Below are positions 1 to 7,717 of a stretch of DNA of 39,129 nucleotides, piece after piece (position 1 is the first letter of the stretch; the number at the start of each line of letters is the position of its first letter). Origin of the DNA: Phenylobacterium sp. (lineage in GTDB: Bacteria > Pseudomonadota > Alphaproteobacteria > Caulobacterales > Caulobacteraceae); NCBI RefSeq assembly GCF_028290885.1, contig NZ_JAQGIZ010000033.1, positions 1 through 39,129 of the forward strand, given 5' to 3'. The translations under genes and the position numbers were made by a program. Under the pieces are notes generated by a model. The model was not told the origin of the DNA, searched no databases, and worked only from the letters and a program-made list of their open reading frames with translations.

Positions 1-1147
1 TCAGCGGGTACATGCGCTGGTTCATCAATTGCTGGATGACGCTGATGCTCTGGCGGTACTGCCACACGCCTTGCGGCTCGGGATTCACCCACGCGAATTT
101 CGGGAAGGCGTTGGTCAGGCGCTGGATCCACTCGGCGCCGGCTTCCTCGTTGTTGTACTCGACGCTGACGCCGGGCTGCAGGATCTCGTACGGGCTCATC
201 GTCGCGTCGCCGACGAAGATCAGCTTGTAGTCCTTGTTGTACTTGCGGATGATGTCCCAGGTGGCGAACTTCTCGGAGAAGCGGCGCCGGTTGTTCTTCC
301 ACATGAAGTCGTACACGCAGTTGTGGAAGTAATAGAACTCCAGGTGCTTGAACTCCGCCTTGGCCGCCGAGAACATTTCCTCGACCCGGTTGATGTGTTC
401 GTCCATCGTGCCGCCCACATCCATCAGCAGCAGGATCTTCACGTTGTTGTGCCGCTCCGGCACCATCTTGATGTCGAGGTAGCCTGCGTTGGCGGCGGTG
501 GACTTGATGGTGTCGTCCAGGTCGAGCTCTTCGGCCGCACCTTCGCGCGCGAACTTGCGCAAGCGCCGCAGCGCGATCTTGATGTTGCGCGTGCCCAGCT
601 CATGGCTGTCGTCGTAATCCTTGTAGGCGCGCTGGTCCCAGACTTTCACGGCGCTCTTGTTGCGGCTCTTGTCCTGGCCGATGCGGATACCCTGCGGGTT
701 GAAGCCATAGGCGCCGAAGGGTGAGGTGCCGCCGGTGCCGATCATCTTGCTGCCGCCTTCGTGGCGATCCTTCTGCTCTTCGAAACGCTTTTTAAGCGTC
801 TCCATCAGCTCGTCCCAACCCATCTTCTCGATCTTGGCTTTTTCTTCCGGGCTGAGTTCGAGCTCGAGGTTCTTGCGCAACCACTCGAGCGGCACATCCT
901 TGGTGAAGTCGGCGACCATCTCCACGCCTTTGAAGTAGGCGGCGAAAGCGCGGTCGAACTTGTCGTAGTGCTTCTCGTCCTTCACCAGCGTGGCGCGCGA
1001 GAGGTAGTAGAAGTCGTCGATCCTGTAGCCGTCCTCGCTGTTCGGGCCGACGACGCCCAGCTTCAGCCCTTCGAGCAGCACCAGGTATTCCTTGACGGAC
1101 ACCGGCAGCTTGGCGCTGCGCAAGGTGTAGAAAAAATCGATCAGCAT
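1..1147 (-). CDS. VWA-domain CoxE-like protein, C-terminus cut by window edge
   Basis: The 382 visible codons start at ATG 1147 and run off the left edge still open, since the next codon begins with A and cannot be a stop. The middle of the protein carries a von Willebrand A domain of the CoxE/MoxR-associated type. Its metal-site motif is DVGGT (residues about 243-247) instead of classical DxSxS, as is usual in this family. A long charged helical region (about 90-130) precedes it. AGAGGAAG upstream overlaps the stop of the neighbouring acetyltransferase gene. With the MoxR ATPase at the other end of the same operon, the likely role is a MoxR-VWA chaperone pair that remodels or loads metal into a client complex in the cytoplasm; the client is unknown. 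The order moxR, membrane protein, GNAT, VWA resembles Burkholderiales, unlike the rest of the window. Probably only a short C-terminal piece is missing. Confidence 0.85.
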   Translation of the reverse strand, partial: MLIDFFYTLRSAKLPVSVKEYLVLLEGLKLGVVGPNSEDGYRIDDFYYLSRATLVKDEKHYDKFDRAFAAYFKGVEMVADFTKDVPLEWLRKNLELELSPEEKAKIEKMGWDELMETLKKRFEEQKDRHEGGSKMIGTGGTSPFGAYGFNPQGIRIGQDKSRNKSAVKVWDQRAYKDYDDSHELGTRNIKIALRRLRKFAREGAAEELDLDDTIKSTAANAGYLDIKMVPERHNNVKILLLMDVGGTMDEHINRVEEMFSAAKAEFKHLEFYYFHNCVYDFMWKNNRRRFSEKFATWDIIRKYNKDYKLIFVGDATMSPYEILQPGVSVEYNNEEAGAEWIQRLTNAFPKFAWVNPEPQGVWQYRQSISVIQQLMNQRMYPL

Positions 1148-1159
1148 CTCGAGCTTCCT

Positions 1160-1762
1160 CTAGCGGGCCCGCGGTTTTGCCAACAGATAATTCAGGTGCG
1201 CCTTCACCTCCGGCCATTCGCCGGCGGCCACGCTGTACATCACCGTCTCGCGCACCGTTCCGTCGCGGCGCAGCGCGTGGTGGCGCAGAACGCCATCCTT
1301 CGTCGCGCCCAGCCGCTCGATCGCGCGCTGGCTGGCGAAGTTGTAGTTGTCCGTGCGCCAGCCCACCAGCTTGGCGCCCAGCACTTCGAAAGCATGCGTC
1401 ATCAGCAGCAGCTTGCAAGTGGTGTTGACGTGGCTGCGCTGCCAGCTCTTGGCGTACCAGGTGTAGCCGATCTCCAGCCGCTCTATCGGCAGCACGATGT
1501 CGTGGTAGCGCGTGGTCCCGACGATCTTGCCGCTGGCGACGTCGCGCACCACGAACGGCAACATGTGACCGTCTTCCAGCCCCTTCAGGCCGGCAGCGAT
1601 GTACGCCGCGGCGTCTCCGGGGGCGGGCACGGACGTGACGCGCAGCGTCCAGAGTTCGCCGTCGCGCGCTGCCGCTTCGAGGTCGGGCGCGTGCGCGCTC
1701 GACATGGGCTCCAGGCGCACAGCGGACGTCTCCAGGCTGCAAGGCTGCGGCTTGCGCATCAC
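1160..1762 (-). CDS. GNAT-family N-acetyltransferase (RimJ/RimL-like)
   Basis: This 200-residue protein has the layout of the GNAT fold: an N-terminal strand with RLEP, a central EIGYTWYAKSWQRS motif (about 97-110) and a C-terminal NFASQRAIERLGATKDGVLR element typical of RimJ/RimL-like acetyltransferases, where the residues before GA pack on the acetyl-CoA pantetheine. The expected activity is acetyl transfer from acetyl-CoA to a primary amine, either a protein N-terminus or a small molecule; the substrate cannot be read from sequence. The start ATG at 1762 overlaps the stop of the upstream membrane-protein gene (ATGA), implying translational coupling. A second ATG follows immediately. The stop lies 12 bases before the VWA start, so all four minus-strand genes form one operon. 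Confidence 0.85.
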   Translation of the reverse strand: MMRKPQPCSLETSAVRLEPMSSAHAPDLEAAARDGELWTLRVTSVPAPGDAAAYIAAGLKGLEDGHMLPFVVRDVASGKIVGTTRYHDIVLPIERLEIGYTWYAKSWQRSHVNTTCKLLLMTHAFEVLGAKLVGWRTDNYNFASQRAIERLGATKDGVLRHHALRRDGTVRETVMYSVAAGEWPEVKAHLNYLLAKPRAR

Positions 1763-1974
1763 GCCCCCTTGCTGCGCGCCTTGCGCCAGCGCCGTGCCAG
1801 CTGCAGGCCGCCGCCACCGCCCAGGCCGGCCAGCACGATGCCGCCGATCGCGCTGCCGCCATAGCCTTGGGCCAGAGGATCGAATCCGAGCAGCAGGCCC
1901 ACCCAGTAGGCCAGCAGCACGCCGCCGACGAAGCCGATGGCGTCGGTCAGTCCTTCGAACAGCAGCGGGTGCAT
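1759..1974 (-). CDS. Small two-helix membrane protein of unknown function
   Basis: The 71-residue product has two hydrophobic stretches, about residues 12-30 (IGFVGGVLLAYWVGLLLGF) and 40-58 (GGSAIGGIVLAGLGGGGGL). A basic tail RRWRKARSK follows, which by the positive-inside rule puts the C-terminus in the cytoplasm. No catalytic motif is visible. It sits between the MoxR gene (22-base gap upstream) and the acetyltransferase (4-base overlap downstream), in the same operon. The start ATG 1974 is preceded by GAAGCAGG at a plausible distance. I do not recognise a family; an accessory membrane anchor for the MoxR/VWA pair is only a guess from position. Confidence 0.7.
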   Translation of the reverse strand: MHPLLFEGLTDAIGFVGGVLLAYWVGLLLGFDPLAQGYGGSAIGGIVLAGLGGGGGLQLARRWRKARSKGA

Positions 1975-1996
1975 GGTGCCTGCTTCGCCGTCGTTG

Positions 1997-2845
1997 TCAG
2001 CGGTTGTGCCGCTGCATGAACACCAGTTTTTCGAACAGGGTCACGTCCTGTTCGTTCTTGAGCAGTGCCCCCACCAGCGGCGGCACCGCGACCTTGTCGT
2101 CACTGCTCTGCAGCGCGGCCAGCGGAATGTCCTCGGCCACCAGCAGCTTGAGCCAGTCGAGCAGCTCGCTGGTGGACGGCTTCTTCTTCAGGCCCGGCAG
2201 GTTGCGCACGTCGTAAAAGGTCTTCATCGCCGCGGTGAGCAGCTCCTTCTTGAGGCCGGGGAAATGCACGTCGACGATCTGCTTCATCGTGTCGGCGTCG
2301 GGGAACTTGATGTAGTGGAAGAAGCAGCGGCGCAGGAAGGCGTCGGGCAGCTCCTTCTCGTTGTTGGAGGTGATCAGCACGATCGGGCGGACCTTGGCCT
2401 TGATCGTCTCGTTGGTCTCGTAGACGTAGAATTCCATCCGATCGAGCTCCTGCAGGAGGTCGTTGGGGAACTCGATGTCGGCCTTGTCGATCTCATCGAT
2501 GAGCAGGACCGGACGCTCCTTGCTCTCGAACGCCTCCCAGAGCTTGCCCTTCTTGATGTAGTTGCGGACGTCCTTGACGCCCACTTCGCCGAGCTGGCTG
2601 TCGCGCAGGCGAGTGACGGCGTCGTACTCGTAGAGGCCCATGGTGGCCTTGGTGGTCGACTTGATGTGCCAGGTGATCAGCGGGGCCTTCAGCGCCTTGG
2701 CGATCTCGTAGGCCAGCACGGTCTTGCCGGTCCCGGGCTCGCCCTTGATCAGCAGCGGGCGCTCGAGCGCGATGGCGGCGTTGACCGCGACCTTCAGGTC
2801 CTCTGTGGCGACGTAGTCGTCGGTGCCTTCAAAACGCTGGCTCAT
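1997..2845 (-). CDS. MoxR-family AAA+ ATPase
   Basis: A 282-residue AAA+ ATPase of the MoxR/CoxD family. Walker A is GEPGTGKT (35-42), Walker B is LLIDEID (114-120), sensor 1 is the Asn at about 161 in TSNNEKE, and the Arg-finger region is FLRRC (about 170-174). A C-terminal helical lid contains KKPSTSELLDWLKLL. MoxR proteins work as hexameric chaperones with a VWA partner to activate or metallate enzymes; the partner here is probably the VWA protein three genes downstream. The length is normal for the family. GGAGCCCGA precedes the ATG. The wording of the C-terminal half (KNEQDVTLFEKLVFMQRHNR) is what I associate with Burkholderiales homologues, which supports a foreign or chimeric left end. 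Confidence 0.93.
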   Translation of the reverse strand: MSQRFEGTDDYVATEDLKVAVNAAIALERPLLIKGEPGTGKTVLAYEIAKALKAPLITWHIKSTTKATMGLYEYDAVTRLRDSQLGEVGVKDVRNYIKKGKLWEAFESKERPVLLIDEIDKADIEFPNDLLQELDRMEFYVYETNETIKAKVRPIVLITSNNEKELPDAFLRRCFFHYIKFPDADTMKQIVDVHFPGLKKELLTAAMKTFYDVRNLPGLKKKPSTSELLDWLKLLVAEDIPLAALQSSDDKVAVPPLVGALLKNEQDVTLFEKLVFMQRHNR

Positions 2846-3015
2846 TCGGGCTCCCGGGGCGGGTCCAGGCCCGCGTTCGAACAGTTGTTTACCTGCGGCC
2901 AGCCTAAAGCCAGACGCGCTTCATGCAAGCGGCTTCGAGGCCGGGACAGGACTGCGTTGTCGCACGGCCGGATTCGGCGCTACTCAGGGGACCCCGCACA
3001 GAGGCGCCGCCGGCT
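2846..3015. other. Non-coding stretch that holds the suspected lineage junction
   Basis: This 170-base interval separates the divergently read MoxR gene and the SpsF-like gene. The left part carries the ribosome-binding site and probably the promoter of the MoxR operon. The right part is open upstream of the SpsF-like start in its frame, but that translation has no family resemblance. Gene content and protein style change from Burkholderiales-like to Caulobacteraceae-like across it. No insertion sequence, tRNA, integrase or direct repeat is visible here, as might be expected for a natural island. Confidence 0.5.
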
Positions 3016-3714
3016 TTGAACCTCGCCATCCTCCAGGCCCGAATGAGTTCGTCGCGGCTGCCCGGCAAGGTCATGGCGCCGGTGCTGGGCGAGCCGATGA
3101 TCGGACGGCAGGTGGAACGGCTGCGCCGTGCCCGGCGGATCGACAAGCTTGTGGTGGCGACCAGCACCGATCCCAGCGACGACCCGCTCGCCGCCTATTG
3201 CGAAGGCCTGGACCTGGCGGTGTTCCGCGGCGCGCTGGACGACGTGCTGGAGCGGTATCGCGCGGCGCTGGCCCTGTATCCGGCCGCCACCGCGGTCGTG
3301 CGGCTGACCGCCGACTGCCCGCTCGCCGATCCCGCACTGATCGACAAGGTGATCGAGCACCACCATGCGGCCGGCGCCGACTACACCTCGAACACGCTCG
3401 GGACCCGGACCTATCCGCATGGGCTGGACACCGAGGTCGTCAAGCCCGAAGCCCTGGTCTGCGCCGCCGAGCGCGCCGGCGATCCCTACGAGCGCGAGCA
3501 CGTGACGCCCTACATCTACCGCCGGCCGGAGGTCTTCCGGCTGGCCGGCGTGGCGCGACATCACTCGCTTGCGTCGTTGCGCTGGACGGTCGATCTCCCA
3601 GGGGACCTGGCCTTCGTGCGCGACGTCTACGCCCGGCTCTATCCCCTCAACCCGGAGTTCGATTCCGAGGCCATCGCGGCCCTGTCGGTCAACACCTCCG
3701 GAGCCCTGCCATGA
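3016..3714 (+). CDS. SpsF-like cytidylyltransferase-family protein
   Basis: The 232-residue product begins at the homologous N-terminus LNLAILQARMSSSRLPGKVM, the nucleotide-binding signature of the NeuA/KdsB/SpsF nucleotidyltransferase fold. It continues with VVRLTADCPLADPALID (about 94-110), where the Asp pair should bind metal, and EREHVTPYIYRR (about 160-171). I place the start at TTG 3016; an ATG at 2923 is in frame but adds 31 residues with no family character. SpsF-like proteins are thought to activate nonulosonic or related sugars for surface glycans. The gene overlaps the PseH-like gene by ATGA, and FlmG lies nearby, so a role in the flagellin-glycan sugar pathway (a PseF-like step) is likely. 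Exact substrate unknown. First gene on the Caulobacteraceae-like side of the junction. Confidence 0.8.
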   Translation: MNLAILQARMSSSRLPGKVMAPVLGEPMIGRQVERLRRARRIDKLVVATSTDPSDDPLAAYCEGLDLAVFRGALDDVLERYRAALALYPAATAVVRLTADCPLADPALIDKVIEHHHAAGADYTSNTLGTRTYPHGLDTEVVKPEALVCAAERAGDPYEREHVTPYIYRRPEVFRLAGVARHHSLASLRWTVDLPGDLAFVRDVYARLYPLNPEFDSEAIAALSVNTSGALP

Positions 3715-4280
3715 GCGCCCCACGCGTCGGGCTTCGCCCGCTGGAGGCCGCCGACCGCGACCGGCTGCTCGCCTGGCGCAACCTGCCGGAGATCGCCCGG
3801 TGGATGTACAGCGACCATGAGATCGGCGCCGAAGAGCACGCCGGCTGGTTCGAAGGCGCCCTGGCCGACGCCCGCCGGCGCTACTGGATCATCGAGGCTG
3901 ACGGGCGGCCGGTGGGGCTGGCCAACCTCTATGACCTGGCGCCCGAGCACGCCCGGACCTCCTGGGCCTACTACCTGGCCGATCCTTCGACACGCGGGCA
4001 GGGGATCGGGGCCTTCGTGGAGTATTGGGTCATCGAGCACGTGTTCGGCGAGCTCGGCCTGAACAAGCTCTGGTGCGAGGTGCTGGTCGACAACGAGCCG
4101 GTCTGGCGTCTGCACGAGGGCTTCGGCTTCCAGCGCGAGGCGCTGTTCCGCCGGCACGTCCGCAAGGACGGCGCGCCCACCGATGTTGTGGGCCTGGGCC
4201 TGCTGGCCTCGGATTGGGCCGCAACGCGCACGGCGAGCCGCGAACGCCTTGTCGCCAAGGGATTCGACCTTCCGGCCTAG
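3711..4280 (+). CDS. pseH: PseH/FlmH-like sugar N-acetyltransferase
   Basis: This 189-residue GNAT protein matches the PseH group. PseH acetylates the 4-amino group of UDP-4-amino-4,6-dideoxy-N-acetyl-altrosamine on the way to pseudaminic acid. Visible signatures are LRPLEAADRDRLLAWRN at the N-terminus (8-24), the acetyl-CoA loop TRGQGIG (94-100), NKLWCEVLVDNEP (118-130) and the GFGFQREALFRRHV segment (137-150). The ATG overlaps the stop of the SpsF-like gene, so both are co-translated. The stop lies only 2 bases from the stop of the convergent acidic-protein gene. Proximity to FlmG and two flagellins supports a flagellin-glycosylation role. No other pseudaminic genes (pseB, pseC, pseG, pseI) lie in this window. 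Confidence 0.82.
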   Translation: MSAPRVGLRPLEAADRDRLLAWRNLPEIARWMYSDHEIGAEEHAGWFEGALADARRRYWIIEADGRPVGLANLYDLAPEHARTSWAYYLADPSTRGQGIGAFVEYWVIEHVFGELGLNKLWCEVLVDNEPVWRLHEGFGFQREALFRRHVRKDGAPTDVVGLGLLASDWAATRTASRERLVAKGFDLPA

Positions 4281-4282
4281 CG

Positions 4283-4780
4283 CTACGGCTTGGCGCGGAT
4301 CTCGCCCTTGCGGTTTTCCGAATAGCCCATGCCCTCCAGATCGGAGTCGGAAACGGCCTTGGCCTGGAAGTCGGTGACGTCGTCCTCGCCCCCTTCGACG
4401 GTGTCCGCATCGCCCACCTCTTCGTCGAGGCCCTCGATATTGTCCGGCGCCGCGAGGCGGTCCTCGTCGTAGCTGTCCTCGGGACCCAGGCCGTCGAGGT
4501 CGTCTTCGTGCTCCTCAGTGGCGGCGTGGTAGTCGAGCTCGTTGTCTTCCTCGAAGTCCGCGTCGTTGATGGCGTCCTCGGTGAATTCGTCGGCGTCGAG
4601 CGCCACCGCCTCGTCGTCGTCGCGGTCGCCGACTGCCTGGGTCACGTCCAGGAGGTCCGGCAGCTCCTCGAAAGTGCGCATCTCGTTGCGCTCCTCGTTG
4701 AGGTCGAGGTTGTCTTCGTCGAAGGCTTCGGCGGTATCCTCGGGCTCGGCGTCGTCGAAGGCGTCGTTCACGTCGGGCAT
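4283..4780 (-). CDS. Extremely acidic low-complexity protein, unknown function
   Basis: The 165-residue product is dominated by Asp and Glu from residue 5 to about 140, in short runs such as DRDDDEAVALDADEF, with almost no basic residues. It ends in a slightly basic tail, YSENRKGEIRAKP. No signal peptide, membrane segment, cysteine or catalytic motif is visible, so it is probably cytoplasmic and largely disordered. GACGAGGAGCC stands in front of ATG 4780. It is transcribed with FlmG (67-base gap) and is convergent with pseH. I do not recognise a family. Reading frame, ribosome-binding site and snug spacing support a real gene. A DNA-mimic, chaperone-like or scaffold role would be speculation. 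Confidence 0.75.
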   Translation of the reverse strand: MPDVNDAFDDAEPEDTAEAFDEDNLDLNEERNEMRTFEELPDLLDVTQAVGDRDDDEAVALDADEFTEDAINDADFEEDNELDYHAATEEHEDDLDGLGPEDSYDEDRLAAPDNIEGLDEEVGDADTVEGGEDDVTDFQAKAVSDSDLEGMGYSENRKGEIRAKP

Positions 4781-4847
4781 CGGGTGGCTCCTCGTCGGGC
4801 CACGCCGGACGGGGCGCAGCTGTCAGGAGATCAACCCCGAAGGCCGG

Positions 4848-6635
4848 TCAGCGTTCCGCGGCGAAGGCGCCCAGGGCGTCGGCGACCTCGGCCATCACCG
4901 GACCCCATTCCCCGAAGCCGGGCGGCAGGAAGACGCGGGTCTTGGGGTACCAGGGATAGGTCGTCGTCCCCAGCCTCGGCCAGGCTCCGGGCGTGGAGAT
5001 CAGGAAGTTGGGGACTCCGCAGGCCGCGGCGATGTTCAAGGTGGCGTTGGAGAACCCCACCACGAGGTCGAGCGCGCAGGAGAGGGCGGCGACGTCGTCA
5101 AGGTCCTGCTTCAGGTCGATGCCCGGCGGCGACCAGATCTCGACGCCGAAGTCGCGCTTGGCGATCGCCAGCTCCGCGGCGCAATCGCCGTACTGCATGT
5201 TGACGAAACTGACGCCCTGTTGCGCCAGCACCGGCGCCCAGGTCTCGAAGGGCGAGAAGTAGCGGTGGCGCGAGTCCCTGCTGACCGCGCTCTTCCAGAG
5301 CAGGCCCACCTTGGGGCCCGCAGGCGCCTGCCGCAGCACCTCGCGCCAGTGGGCCACCCGGGCCGGGTCGGCGGCGAGGAAGGCGTCGCGCGCGGGGAAG
5401 GCGGCCACCGAGCGGCGGAACTCGCGCAAAAGCGAGCCCATGGGGGTCCAGAGGTCGACATCCGCGGCGGCGTCGGCGAAGGGCGCGGCCCGGCCCAGCC
5501 GGCCGCCGATGATGTAGGTGGCGTGCGCCCCGACCTCGGCCTGCGGGAAGGCGCGCTTGAAGATTGGCACGAGCCGCGTCTCGACGGCCAGGATCAGGCG
5601 GCCGGTCGGGCCCAGGCGCTCGATGACGTCCGGCAGGAGGTTGGCGAACAGCACCTCGTCGCCGAGGCCCTGCTCGCCGACCACCAGCAGGGTCTTTTCG
5701 GCCAGGTCGCAGCCGGGCTCCCAGCGAGGACGGCCGAACATGAACTCGGTGCGCTCGTTGAACTGCGGATGCAGGCGCGCCTCGTAGTCGTCCCAGCCCT
5801 CGCCGATGCGCCCCAGCGCCATCAGGATGGTGGAGCGGGCCAGCCGCATCATCTGGCGCTCGTCTTCGGCCAGCACGCCGGTCAGCGCCGCCTCGCAGTC
5901 GACGATCGCGCCCTCGGCGTCGCCCAGCAGCAGCTTGGCGTTGCCGAGGTTGTAGCGCGCCTTGGGAAACGCTGGGTCGAGACGCAGGGCTTCCTGAAAG
6001 AACACCAGGGCGTTGGCGAAGTCGCCATGGTCGGACACCACCGTGCCCATGGTGTTCCAGAGCATGGCGATGTCGGGCGTCTTGACGATGGCCGGCCGCA
6101 GGATCTCCACCGCCTCGTCATGCCGGCCCTGGTCGCGGATCGCGCAGGCCAGGTTGTTGGCGCCTTCCGGGTGGTCTGGGTAGCGGGCCAGGAAGTGGCG
6201 AAAGAGGCTCTCCGCCTGCGGGGTCATGCCCAGGCGGAAGGCGAGCCGGCCGAGATCGTTGGCGATCTCGGCGTGATCGGGCAGCAGCTTCAGCGCCGAT
6301 TCGTAGGCCGTGATGGAGCTGGCGAAATCGCCGGCGCGTTCCAGCGCGATCGCCAGCAGGTACCAGCCGAAGCCGCTGTGCTCGTCCTGCTCCAGCGCCT
6401 TCAACGCCCACTCGCAGCCGCCCTTGGCGTCCTCGGCGCGGATCGCCTCCACCGCCCGCTGCAGCATCGGCGCGGCCGAGAGCGCCTTCAGCTCCGAGAT
6501 CGCGCCGTTGAGCTTGGAGAGCGCGTCGTTCGAGCCCGACCTGCCGAGGGAGTCGGCGGTCAGCCTCGGCGGCGTCGGCGCGGCGGTCTGCAGTGCGTAG
6601 GGGGAGGTGGCGCTGGGTTGGGCCTGGCGCGGCAT
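4848..6635 (-). CDS. flmG: FlmG-like flagellin glycosyltransferase (TPR plus GT domain)
   Basis: The 595-residue protein has a Pro-rich N-terminus, tandem TPR repeats at about 75-285 (for example GFGWYLLAIALERAGDF and PEGANNLACAIRDQGRHDEA), and a C-terminal glycosyltransferase-like domain at about 315-595. The latter begins LLVVGEQGLGDEVLF and contains VGLLWKSA and the donor-site-like stretch LDLVVGFSNATLNIAAACG. This order matches Caulobacter FlmG, in which the TPR part binds flagellins and the GT part transfers pseudaminic acid to them before secretion. There is no signal peptide, consistent with a cytoplasmic enzyme. It faces away from flbT, sharing a 231-base control region that holds a CtrA-like box. 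SpsF-like and PseH-like genes next door would supply the sugar. Related genes were formerly called flbA in Caulobacter. Assignment is by domain order and context. Confidence 0.85.
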   Translation of the reverse strand: MPRQAQPSATSPYALQTAAPTPPRLTADSLGRSGSNDALSKLNGAISELKALSAAPMLQRAVEAIRAEDAKGGCEWALKALEQDEHSGFGWYLLAIALERAGDFASSITAYESALKLLPDHAEIANDLGRLAFRLGMTPQAESLFRHFLARYPDHPEGANNLACAIRDQGRHDEAVEILRPAIVKTPDIAMLWNTMGTVVSDHGDFANALVFFQEALRLDPAFPKARYNLGNAKLLLGDAEGAIVDCEAALTGVLAEDERQMMRLARSTILMALGRIGEGWDDYEARLHPQFNERTEFMFGRPRWEPGCDLAEKTLLVVGEQGLGDEVLFANLLPDVIERLGPTGRLILAVETRLVPIFKRAFPQAEVGAHATYIIGGRLGRAAPFADAAADVDLWTPMGSLLREFRRSVAAFPARDAFLAADPARVAHWREVLRQAPAGPKVGLLWKSAVSRDSRHRYFSPFETWAPVLAQQGVSFVNMQYGDCAAELAIAKRDFGVEIWSPPGIDLKQDLDDVAALSCALDLVVGFSNATLNIAAACGVPNFLISTPGAWPRLGTTTYPWYPKTRVFLPPGFGEWGPVMAEVADALGAFAAER

Positions 6636-6681
6636 GGGACTGGAGTCTCCGACGGAAGCTCAGACTCCTCGGCGAACATGG

Positions 6682-6696
6682 CTAACGGGGGCTTAA
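6682..6696. promoter_or_regulatory. CtrA-like box (CTAA-N7-TTAA) before flmG
   Basis: CTAACGGGGGCTTAA matches the CtrA full-site pattern TTAA-N7-TTAA with one mismatch. It lies 47 bases upstream of the flmG start in the divergent flmG/flbT region. CtrA controls flagellar genes through such sites in Caulobacterales, and FlmG is reported to be cell-cycle regulated in Caulobacter. In GC-rich DNA this pattern is rare by chance, but a single site is modest evidence. Confidence 0.4.
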
Positions 6697-6758
6697 GATC
6701 GGCTGTAAAAAGGGCGCACGTGGCCGAGCGCGCGAGCTTCGTCGGTCAGCAAGGCGAC

Positions 6759-6778
6759 GTTAACCCGCGCGGCTTAAC
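6759..6778. promoter_or_regulatory. Near-perfect 20-bp palindrome upstream of flbT
   Basis: GTTAACCCGCGCGGCTTAAC is symmetric except for one mismatched pair. It lies 88 bases upstream of the flbT start. It contains two TTAAC-type half-sites 10 bases apart, not the 7 expected for CtrA, around a CCGCGCGG core. It could be an operator for a dimeric regulator of the flbT-flaF transcript. The regulator is unknown. Confidence 0.35.
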
Positions 6779-6866
6779 TCTGACGTGCGTCCGGCCCGTC
6801 AGAAGGCGACAATGGGTCATTCGGATCGCGAGCCGATTCGCAGACGCTGGGATGGGGAGGCGGGAC

Positions 6867-7292
6867 TTGCCGCTCAAATTGTCGCTGAAGCCGGGAGAGA
6901 AGTTCGTCCTCAACGGCGCCGTCGTCCAGAATGGCGATCGCCGAGGTGTCCTGGTGCTGCAGAACAAGGCCTCGGTCCTGCGTGAGAAGGACATCATGCA
7001 GGAGGAGGAGGTGAACACGCCGGCGCGGCACATCTACTTTCCTGTGATGATGATGTATCTCGATGAGGCGGGGGCGGACAAATACTACGATGAATTTGCC
7101 CGCCGATTGACCGAATTCATGAAGGTCATCAGCAACCCCGCCGTCCTTACCGAGTGCGTGGAAATATCGAAGAACTGCATGGAGCGGGAGTACTACAAAG
7201 CTCTGATGCGGTGCCGGAAGCTCATGGACTACGAATCCGAGAGGTTGGGGCATGTCCCTTCAAGCGTACCATCAGGCGGCGAAGCGGGCTGA
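6867..7292 (+). CDS. flbT: FlbT, flagellin mRNA regulator
   Basis: The 141-residue product starts (L/M)[18 protein letters not shown], the conserved FlbT N-terminus. I chose TTG 6867 because this is where family homology begins and GGGAGG sits six bases upstream; the ATG at 6852 would add five non-conserved residues. In Caulobacter, FlbT binds the fljK leader RNA and promotes its decay when assembly of the filament is blocked, linking flagellin translation to hook completion. The protein continues with [19 protein letters not shown] and a helical C-terminal half. Its end overlaps flaF by 41 bases, so the two are translated together. It is cytoplasmic. Confidence 0.93.
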   Translation: MPLKLSLKPGEKFVLNGAVVQNGDRRGVLVLQNKASVLREKDIMQEEEVNTPARHIYFPVMMMYLDEAGADKYYDEFARRLTEFMKVISNPAVLTECVEISKNCMEREYYKALMRCRKLMDYESERLGHVPSSVPSGGEAG

Positions 7293-7629
7293 GAGCCCGC
7301 GCCAAGCCGAATACCGCCTCTTCGCGCAGGTGACGCTGGCCCTCATGGAAGCGGCCAAGGCCGACCCCAGCGATGTCGCCGCGCGCATCGACGCGCTGGA
7401 TTGGAACCGCCGTGTCTGGACGGTGCTCGGCGACGACTGCGCCAATCCGGCGAACGGCCTGCCGGCGCCGCTGCGCGCCTCGATCATTTCGCTGGCGATC
7501 TGGGTCGGTCGCCACACCAGCGCGGTGATCCGCCGGCGCGAAGACATCGAGCCGCTGATCGAGGTCAACCGGCTCATCATGCAGGGCCTCGCCCCTGGAG
7601 CGGTCAGCGCCCAGACCGCCGCGGCCTGA
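7252..7629 (+). CDS. flaF: FlaF, flagellin synthesis/secretion factor
   Basis: A 125-residue all-alpha protein with the FlaF pattern: [20 protein letters not shown] at the start, [19 protein letters not shown] (about 48-66), [15 protein letters not shown] (about 74-88) and [14 protein letters not shown] at the end. In Caulobacter, FlaF is needed for flagellin synthesis and export and acts opposite FlbT, probably as a flagellin-binding chaperone. The ATG at 7252 lies inside the last 41 bases of flbT in another frame, giving tight coupling. Its length is normal for the family. The next gene is a flagellin, separated by a regulated 295-base gap. Confidence 0.93.
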   Translation: MSLQAYHQAAKRAESPRQAEYRLFAQVTLALMEAAKADPSDVAARIDALDWNRRVWTVLGDDCANPANGLPAPLRASIISLAIWVGRHTSAVIRRREDIEPLIEVNRLIMQGLAPGAVSAQTAAA

Positions 7630-7717
7630 CGGCCAGCCCCGATCCCATCGCCAGTCCCGGTCTCCGAGCCCTCTCGAGGCGCGGCTGGCGTGCCTGGGCG
7701 CCTTCTGCCGGGGGCGG

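Noticed and set aside
2923..3015. Upstream in-frame extension of the SpsF-like gene to ATG 2923
   Set aside because: The 31 extra residues have no family resemblance and cross the suspected junction; TTG 3016 matches the conserved N-terminus.
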